Shown here: one piece after another, positions 32,939 to 38,238 of the stretch
Layout of the letters: every line of letters starts with the position of its first letter
Numbering within the stretch: position 1 is the first letter of the stretch
NCBI GenBank assembly: GCA_964435565.1
Contig: CAYSZR010000014.1
Span: forward strand, 1 to 38,238
DNA from: QAMH01 sp964435565
GTDB lineage: Bacteria; Actinomycetota; Coriobacteriia; Coriobacteriales; QAMH01
DNA length: 38,238 nucleotides
Direction: 5' to 3'
The notes under the pieces: generated by a model
The model's input: only the letters and a program-made list of their open reading frames with translations
What the model was told of the DNA's origin: nothing
Databases searched by the model: none
Translations under genes and position numbers: made by a program

Positions 32939-33781
32939 ATGGCTGAGCTTTCGGCTGATGAGAAGTATGCGATGCTGCTTGACTATCTAGCCGCGCTTGG
33001 GAGCGCGGCGGTCGCGTTTTCTGGCGGCGTTGACTCGACGCTGCTGCTCCATGCCGCGCGAGAGTCGCTTGGCGATTCCGCGCTCGCGATCACTGCGCAG
33101 TCGAAGCTCTTTCCGCAACGCGAGCTCGATGAGGCGTCGTCGTATTGCCAAGAACGTGGAATTCCCTACGAAACCATTCGAACTCACGAGCTCGAAATCG
33201 ATGGCTTTCGCGAGAACCCCCCGAATCGATGCTATGTGTGCAAATTGGAATTGCTTGGCTCGATTCAGGCGTTGGCTAAACGCAGGGGTCTCGATAATGT
33301 CGTTGAAGGCTCAAATTTGGACGATGAGGCCGATTACCGCCCCGGAATGGATGCCATTGCCGAGTTAGGGATTAAAAGCCCTCTGAGGGCAGCAGGGCTC
33401 ACCAAACAAGAAATCCGCAGCTTATCGAAAGATAAAGGATTGCCGACCTGGGACAAGCAATCCTTTGCATGCCTTGCATCTCGGTTTGCCTTTGGAGTTG
33501 AGATAAGCGATGAGCGCTTGCGGATGATTGATGCTGCCGAACAGGCGCTGCTTGATCTAGGTTTTCATCAGGTGAGAGTGCGTTTTCACGGATCGATAGC
33601 CCGCATAGAGATCTGTTCGGACGAGTTTTCGGTGATTGTCGAGAAAGCGGTTCGTGAAAAACTGCTTGAAGAGTTTACCGCTCTTGGATTTGAACATGTG
33701 ACGCTTGACCTTGCCGGATACCGAACCGGAAGCATGAATGCAACGGAGGGGTCACAACGGAGGGGTCAGACCCCGAATTAA
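32939..33781 (+). CDS. larE: LarE-type ATP-dependent sulfur transferase (PP-loop), REP-extended C-terminus
   Basis: 280 residues. LarE activates and thiolates the pyridinium precursor of the nickel-pincer nucleotide cofactor of lactate racemase and related enzymes. The PP-loop SGGVDST is at 28-34. Cys98 and Cys101 (NRCYVCK) together with Cys178 (SFACLASR) make the three-Cys form, which in some LarE proteins holds a [4Fe-4S] cluster instead of sacrificing one Cys. GSNLDD, DYRPGM and SPLRAAGLTKQEIR are family-typical. ATG at 32939 follows AGAGGAG by 5 bases; GTG at 32921 is also open but would place that site inside the gene. The family normally ends near GYRTGSMN (to 267). Here 13 further residues (ATEGSQRRGQTPN) and the stop come from REP sequence. 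No larA, larB or larC is in the window, so the target enzyme is unknown. Confidence 0.9.
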   Translation: MAELSADEKYAMLLDYLAALGSAAVAFSGGVDSTLLLHAARESLGDSALAITAQSKLFPQRELDEASSYCQERGIPYETIRTHELEIDGFRENPPNRCYVCKLELLGSIQALAKRRGLDNVVEGSNLDDEADYRPGMDAIAELGIKSPLRAAGLTKQEIRSLSKDKGLPTWDKQSFACLASRFAFGVEISDERLRMIDAAEQALLDLGFHQVRVRFHGSIARIEICSDEFSVIVEKAVREKLLEEFTALGFEHVTLDLAGYRTGSMNATEGSQRRGQTPN

Positions 33782-33807
33782 CAAATGCAACGGAGGGGTC
33801 AGACCCC
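33737..33807 (+). repeat. REP direct repeats overrunning the 3' end of larE
   Basis: A truncated unit (AATGCAACGGAGGGGTCA from 33737) is followed by a full core at 33762-33774 inside the reading frame and another at 33795-33807 after the stop. The flanks AACGGA and CGAATT repeat with each copy, 33 bases apart. Confidence 0.9.
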
Positions 33808-33855
33808 GAATTGTCTCCGAACCAATAGCGTGACAAAGGGGTCTGACCCCTCCGT
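33790..33855. repeat. Head-to-head REP pair (BIME-like inverted repeat)
   Basis: ACGGAGGGGTCAGACCCC (33790-33807) is matched exactly by its complement at 33838-33855, with 30 bases between. The right copy is the only core in reverse orientation in the window. A long hairpin could form at the 3' end of the larE message; no T-run follows. The stretch from 33856 to 34000 shows only a partial core-like GACCCTGGGGTC near 33941. Confidence 0.9.
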
Positions 33856-34009
33856 CAACCCGAAGTATCTTGGTCAGGGAAATCGAAATATGGCACGATG
33901 AACAAATCGCGAAATATGACCAAGATAAATCGAGTATCACGACCCTGGGGTCTTAGCCAAGAAAAATCCTGCTACCGCACCCTAAATTATCCCTACTTTT
34001 TCACGGGTA

Positions 34010-34042
34010 CATATATATATTAAACGCCCTTCGTAGTAAAAT
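34010..34042 (+). promoter_or_regulatory. A/T-rich promoter-like stretch before the sortase operon
   Basis: A TATATAT run (34010-34021) and TAAAAT (34037-34042) stand out in otherwise G/C-rich DNA, 50-85 bases before the sortase start. No good -35 hexamer is placed for either, so the exact promoter is unresolved. Confidence 0.3.
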
Positions 34043-34095
34043 AGAGTAGAGTCAATGTATCTACATCTATGCATGGGAGGGGTGCGATACACAAG

Positions 34096-34821
34096 ATGGG
34101 CGACCACAGCCGGACAAACACGACTAAGACGAAAACAGTCACCGTCATTCAGGTGATTTTGATCGCCTGCGCCCTCATTGCCTTTGGCTGGATTATCGCT
34201 AAGGTCGTCGGCTATAGCCAAGCTCAAAGCGCCTATCGCACCATACAGTCAGCTTATGGGCGCGAAGATAGCATAGATTTCGCGTCGCTTACCAGTGATT
34301 GTCCTGACGCGGTCGCATGGATCCGCATGGACGACCTTTCCACGATTGACTATCCCATCATGCACACAGACAACAACGACTACTACCTGCACAATGATGC
34401 AAACGGCCAGACCTCGGTCGACGGCAGTATCTTCCTCGACTATCGCAACAAAAACGCATCGTCTGACCTGCATACAATCATCTACGGGCATAACATGCGC
34501 GATGGCAGCATGTTCGGCACCCTCGCCTCGTATCGTGACGAGGACTTCTACAAATCCGGCACCGGCATGTTCACCATCTACACGCCGAACGGAACCTACC
34601 GATACAAGATCTTCGCGGTCAACATCGTCGACCCGAGCGATGACACCTTCATGGTCGGCTTCAAGGATACGACCGTGTTCGGGAGTTTTGTTCAGCAGCT
34701 CAAAAGCAATTCGTTATATGACACAGGCGTAAGTGTCACGGGAAATAACCAGGTTGTAACGCTTTCGACCTGCTCGTCTTCGGACAGGCTGGTCGTCAGC
34801 GCGAAGCGCGTGAACGAATAG
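34096..34821 (+). CDS. Class B sortase
   Basis: 241 residues from ATG at 34096, with GGGAGGGG at 34075-34082 upstream. The spacing is long (13 bases), and ATG at 34069 is open but would put that site inside the gene. Sortases are membrane transpeptidases that cut LPXTG-like signals and join proteins to the cell wall or to each other. After a basic N-terminus comes one membrane helix (VIQVILIACALIAFGWIIA). The catalytic triad is visible: His132 in IYGHNM, Cys226 in TLSTCSS and Arg231 in DRLVVS. TIDYPIMHTDNNDYYL and GSIFLDYR are typical of class B. It is the first gene of an operon: the next start is 24 bases after its stop. Likely substrates are its operon partners and perhaps the giant TPKTG protein. 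Confidence 0.92.
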   Translation: MGDHSRTNTTKTKTVTVIQVILIACALIAFGWIIAKVVGYSQAQSAYRTIQSAYGREDSIDFASLTSDCPDAVAWIRMDDLSTIDYPIMHTDNNDYYLHNDANGQTSVDGSIFLDYRNKNASSDLHTIIYGHNMRDGSMFGTLASYRDEDFYKSGTGMFTIYTPNGTYRYKIFAVNIVDPSDDTFMVGFKDTTVFGSFVQQLKSNSLYDTGVSVTGNNQVVTLSTCSSSDRLVVSAKRVNE

Positions 34822-34845
34822 CGCGTGCAGGGAAGGGGAATGGAA

Positions 34846-36831
34846 ATGAAAAGGTTTGCGAAACTCACCGTCAGCGCTCTGGCTGTTATGGCGCTGGCCT
34901 GCGCCGCTTTCATGATGACGGCCGCGCTCGCGTTTGCGGCAGACCCTCCGCAAGTGCGAGGTGCCGATGGTTACAGCGCCTCAGGTTCCATGAACCTCCT
35001 CTCAGTCGACGGGACTGCGGGCGATACCATCTTCGTCGAGGTCGTGCAGGCCGATGGCAAGATTCTGACTAGCCGTAACGCATTCACCTTGAAAGGTCAG
35101 GAGGCAACCGGCGTCGTCACGTTCAACCTCGATACCTTCACCTCAGATGATGCGTATACGGTGCGCGCTTATGCCGACCGAGCGCAAAGCAAGCTGCTGT
35201 ACGAAGGTACCCTCGTCCCCGTGCTCGCCAAGTTCGACGGCAGTGCGACCAAAATAATCGGCTCGCGCGTCGTTTCAACATCCAAGTCACCTGTCCAAGA
35301 TTCAGCTCGCTCCTTCATGCCCGAAGAGACGCTTTACATCAATGGCGAGAACTTCAGGCTTCAGCGTGATTCTGCAGGATCTGTGAACGTGGCTCGTTCA
35401 AACAATGTGCTCACCTTCTCGTATGTCTCTTATTCGCCCAGCAAGTCTGTCACCGGAAGCATTTCGTACGTTGATGATGCCGGAACGGTTGTCTATACGC
35501 AGACTATTCCTGGAATAACGAGCGAAGATCCACAGCCCATGCCCGTGCCTTCGGCTGTGAAAGCGCAAGACGGCACGGTGTATCGCACAGTCTGTTTCTA
35601 TGAGAATAAGACCGTCACTGCATATTATTTTGGGCAGCGTGACTTCGTCATTCATGTGAAGAAGCTCGATAATGCCGCTGCAAAGGCTTCGAATTACTAC
35701 GTCGCTACCATTAACCTCGTCGATGAGGCCGGCACGGTGCTCGCAACCGACAGTGTTAGCGTCACGGGCACGTATACCTATACCGCTCCCACCTCTTTGT
35801 ACGTGACAAGCAATGGACAGAATACGTCGTACACCATTGCCGACAGCACGAAGCAGGTCTTGAATCTCGATGCGCAGAATGACAATGTCACTGACGGCGC
35901 GAAGACCTACACGATCACCTATACCAAGCAGGTTGCTGCGGAAGGTACGGTAAACGTCCAGTTCAACCTTGTGAACGGCACCAAGCGCGTTGAGGAAAAG
36001 GGCCGCACCTTCGACACCGAAAGCGCCACCATTACCTCTGCACAGCAAGAGGTAACGCCCACTAAGTATGAGACCCACGACATAGACGGAGAGACCTACG
36101 TCATCGCTGGCGGTGCGTCTCTTTACACATACGGTCTCGATGATTATAAAAACGGCAAATTGCCGGTCGTCGATGTCTATTATGTGCCGAAAGACTACGT
36201 TGCTCCTGGTGCTTATGACGTAACGGTGCAGTATGTGAATCTCGCCAACGATTCGGTAATCACGACCAAGACCTATACGGCGAAACCTGATCAGACCGAG
36301 GATCTCGAAATCGCAACCGATAGCACGGTCAGTGCCGACGGTGCCGATTACGTCCGGCTTGATGGTCAGGAAGATCCTATCTACCATTACTATTATTCGA
36401 GTGCGCGCATGTACACCGTTTATTACCGCAATGTCAACGATGACCTTACGGCGAATACCGTGATCACGCGAATCCGAGTTTCTTACGAAGGCGGCACGAC
36501 GACGCCTATTGCAACGACCGAAACAACAGCGACGACGGCCGGGACGCTTACCGGCGAACTCAACGACGGCCGAACTTATAACTCGATCAACGGCAATGGC
36601 GGCGGTCTGCTCACCAACGAGCAGGGAACTGATACCAATACCGAACGCATCGAGGAAGAACAGACGCCGTTGGCATCTGGCACCACCGAAGAAGGGCAGG
36701 GGACCTCGTTCCTTGGTTTGTCCTGGCCGCTAACCGCAGGCATTGGTGCCGCGGTTGCCGCAGGCATCATCGCCCTTCTCGTGATTTTCATACGTAAGCG
36801 TCGTAAGTCCGACGCGGCATCCGCCGAGTAG
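34846..36831 (+). CDS. Secreted surface protein with MucBP-like domains and C-terminal membrane anchor
   Basis: 661 residues. ATG at 34846 lies 7 bases after GGAAGGGG; ATG at 34840 is too close to that site. A signal peptide runs to about residue 31 (LAFA before ADPP). Residues 32-360 look like beta-sandwich surface domains. Two MucBP-like units follow at about 369-455 (VNVQFNLVNGTKRVEEKG) and 457-550 (YDVTVQYVNLANDSVITTKT). A Thr/Glu-rich linker leads to a membrane helix (AGIGAAVAAGIIALLVIFI) and RKRRK. No LPXTG-like motif precedes the helix, so it is probably held in the membrane rather than joined to the wall. It sits between a sortase and a pilin-like gene, 17 bases from the latter, and could be a minor or basal component. 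I do not recognise a named family for the whole protein. Confidence 0.88.
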   Translation: MKRFAKLTVSALAVMALACAAFMMTAALAFAADPPQVRGADGYSASGSMNLLSVDGTAGDTIFVEVVQADGKILTSRNAFTLKGQEATGVVTFNLDTFTSDDAYTVRAYADRAQSKLLYEGTLVPVLAKFDGSATKIIGSRVVSTSKSPVQDSARSFMPEETLYINGENFRLQRDSAGSVNVARSNNVLTFSYVSYSPSKSVTGSISYVDDAGTVVYTQTIPGITSEDPQPMPVPSAVKAQDGTVYRTVCFYENKTVTAYYFGQRDFVIHVKKLDNAAAKASNYYVATINLVDEAGTVLATDSVSVTGTYTYTAPTSLYVTSNGQNTSYTIADSTKQVLNLDAQNDNVTDGAKTYTITYTKQVAAEGTVNVQFNLVNGTKRVEEKGRTFDTESATITSAQQEVTPTKYETHDIDGETYVIAGGASLYTYGLDDYKNGKLPVVDVYYVPKDYVAPGAYDVTVQYVNLANDSVITTKTYTAKPDQTEDLEIATDSTVSADGADYVRLDGQEDPIYHYYYSSARMYTVYYRNVNDDLTANTVITRIRVSYEGGTTTPIATTETTATTAGTLTGELNDGRTYNSINGNGGGLLTNEQGTDTNTERIEEEQTPLASGTTEEGQGTSFLGLSWPLTAGIGAAVAAGIIALLVIFIRKRRKSDAASAE

Positions 36832-36848
36832 TTTGGGGGGCGGTAGTG

Positions 36849-38238
36849 ATGGGAAAGAATATTATGAACACACAGAGACATGCCGGTCAGTCTAAGATAG
36901 CAGGGGTGGCGATAATCTTTGCGACGCTTGCCTTGTTCGCGATGATGCTGCCCGCCAGCTTCGCGAGTAACGTCGCGTCTTCGGTTGCCGGCACTCCGGA
37001 ATCTAACATTGCCTCGGTAGAGGTGTCTCTTGAGTTGAATAACGGCTATATCACTTACAACGGTCAGACGGTTGCATCCCCCAGCACCGCTATCGTTGCG
37101 CCCGAGGGCACCGACCTTGTCTTCAGCGCTGCTGCTGACACTGGGTATACGCTCAGCGCGGTGAACATGGTGTCGAAAGGCGTCGCGAGCCCACTCACGA
37201 AAATCTCTGACGGCACGTATGTGATCGGTGCATCCGCTGTCGTTCCCGGTACCAGAATACAGCTTGTGACCTCGAAGAATGAGACAGCAAAGGTTTCGAC
37301 TACGACGGATGTGGTTACTGCTGCTCCTGAGGCGAAAAGCGTATATAACTATACAGACGGATCGGTTACTGTAACCGCCACGTTGCAAAACGCGAACGCG
37401 ATTCCCAGCAACGCCGTATTCAAGGTGACTCCCGTCACGGCCTCGACGCAAGGCTATAACTACAAAGCATACATCGATGCTCTTAATGGCCAAGATACTG
37501 GCTCTTCCACGAATCCTACCTATAGTGACCAGAATACGCTTCTTTACGATATCGCTTTCATAGTCGACGGCAAAGAATATGAGCCGGCGTCTGGGTCCGT
37601 CAAAATCGACATGCAGTTCAATCAGAATCAGCTCACGAACAACCTTGGCGTGAAACAGGATGCTTCGGCCTCGATCGAGGTGCAACATCTGCAGCTGTCG
37701 GATTCGGTAAAGAATTCTGTCAGCACGACCGCCGATGCAACCGCTATTTCTGCAAGTGATATTTCCGTCCAGACGGTCAAAGACCAGTCCACGAGTGTCG
37801 AGGGAACGCAGAGCGCATCGTTTGTCACGGATAGTCTTTCCGTCTTCGTCCTTGCTTTAAACGCCCAGACGAATACCTGGGCCGGAACGCGTGACACCAC
37901 TTTGAATGACATTATCGAGGGCTACAGCGTTGGCAGCACCAAAGTGCAAGGCCTTGGCGCGCTCACTGATTTTGCGATTGTTTCAAACAGCTACACGTCA
38001 GGTGATCATGTCGAAGGTAATATCCGCGTTGGCACATGGTATATCGGAAGCAATGGTGCCCAGCTGAATAATGGTAGCCGCGATTTTCAGAACAATAGTA
38101 TTACTGCCATCAATGTGACTAAAACCGTCTTAAATGGCACAGATGGGACATTCACTTTCGCCTTTTTTGATAAAAGTACGCAGGAAAGTACGCAGGTTGG
38201 CGCAAGCTTTACTATTACAACGGTCGACGGAACGGGCA
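36849..38238 (+). CDS. Pilin- or adhesin-like secreted protein, N-terminal part (runs off the right edge)
   Basis: An open frame from ATG 36849 to the window end gives 463 residues; the stop is not seen. GGGGGG (36835-36840) lies 8 bases upstream; ATG at 36864 is an alternative start. A signal peptide is clear (SKIAGVAIIFATLALFAMML, then PASFAS). Around residues 165-310 is a beta domain beginning SVYNYTDGSVTVTATLQN, a type common in LPXTG proteins. Around 345-400 is a stretch like the choice-of-anchor A/collagen-binding-like fold (DIIEGYSVGSTKVQGLGALT, then GDHVEGNIRVG). From about 423 a domain starts INVTKTVLNGTDGTFTFAFF, as in FctA/Spy0128-type pilin domains with Lys-Asn isopeptide bonds. 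It is the third gene of the sortase operon and the likeliest sortase substrate there, but its C-terminus is outside the window. Confidence 0.85.
   Translation, partial: MGKNIMNTQRHAGQSKIAGVAIIFATLALFAMMLPASFASNVASSVAGTPESNIASVEVSLELNNGYITYNGQTVASPSTAIVAPEGTDLVFSAAADTGYTLSAVNMVSKGVASPLTKISDGTYVIGASAVVPGTRIQLVTSKNETAKVSTTTDVVTAAPEAKSVYNYTDGSVTVTATLQNANAIPSNAVFKVTPVTASTQGYNYKAYIDALNGQDTGSSTNPTYSDQNTLLYDIAFIVDGKEYEPASGSVKIDMQFNQNQLTNNLGVKQDASASIEVQHLQLSDSVKNSVSTTADATAISASDISVQTVKDQSTSVEGTQSASFVTDSLSVFVLALNAQTNTWAGTRDTTLNDIIEGYSVGSTKVQGLGALTDFAIVSNSYTSGDHVEGNIRVGTWYIGSNGAQLNNGSRDFQNNSITAINVTKTVLNGTDGTFTFAFFDKSTQESTQVGASFTITTVDGTG

Noticed and set aside
33941..33955. GACCCTGGGGTC near the sortase operon as a REP copy
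   Set aside because: The two arms are in swapped order and the central CAGA is missing; at most a distant remnant.

Overview
The window looks like part of a draft contig from a Gram-positive bacterium of moderately high G+C with strong Shine-Dalgarno sites. A Coriobacteriia (Eggerthellaceae-like) host is my best guess. It rests on the style of the surface proteins, the sortase locus, MoeA and LarE, and it is inference, not proof. Three 10-N blocks (14565-14574, 23248-23257, 28730-28739) mark assembly gaps.

About three quarters of the window (1-29204) is one plus-strand gene for a giant cell-wall protein. It is open at the left edge and at least about 9,700 residues long. It begins with two thrombospondin-3-like calcium loops. 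About 27 tandem InlB/Listeria-Bacteroides (Flg_new-type) beta repeats follow, up to about 8.4 kb. After that come about 20 composite modules that alternate an InlB-type repeat with a MucBP-like unit ending in GDGSLVLxLYY. The protein ends in a TPKTG sorting signal, a membrane helix and an Arg-rich tail. The stop at 23290-23292 is an artefact of the arbitrary length of the second gap; the frame resumes at 23259.

From 29.2 to 34 kb lies a mosaic of ordinary genes separated by palindromic repeats: a two-helix membrane protein (29454-30080), a REP-associated tyrosine (Y1/HUH) transposase, RAYT (30480-31277), moeA (31373-32638) and larE (32939-33781). The repeat core GGGGTCAGACCCY occurs 22 times: 11 between genes, one in the tail of larE, and 10 inside the giant gene. 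Many copies share the longer form CACGNNGGGGTCAGACCCY. Nine of the ten copies in the giant gene are read as Gly-Ser-Asp-Pro. This is the most interesting signal here: an apparent RAYT/REP system whose elements sit in frame in a giant surface protein and have also rewritten the C-terminus of LarE.

From 34.1 kb to the right edge is a compact surface-protein operon: a class B sortase, a secreted protein with a C-terminal membrane anchor and MucBP-like domains, and the start of a pilin- or adhesin-like gene that runs off the end. The sortase is a candidate for anchoring the giant protein or the products of its own operon.
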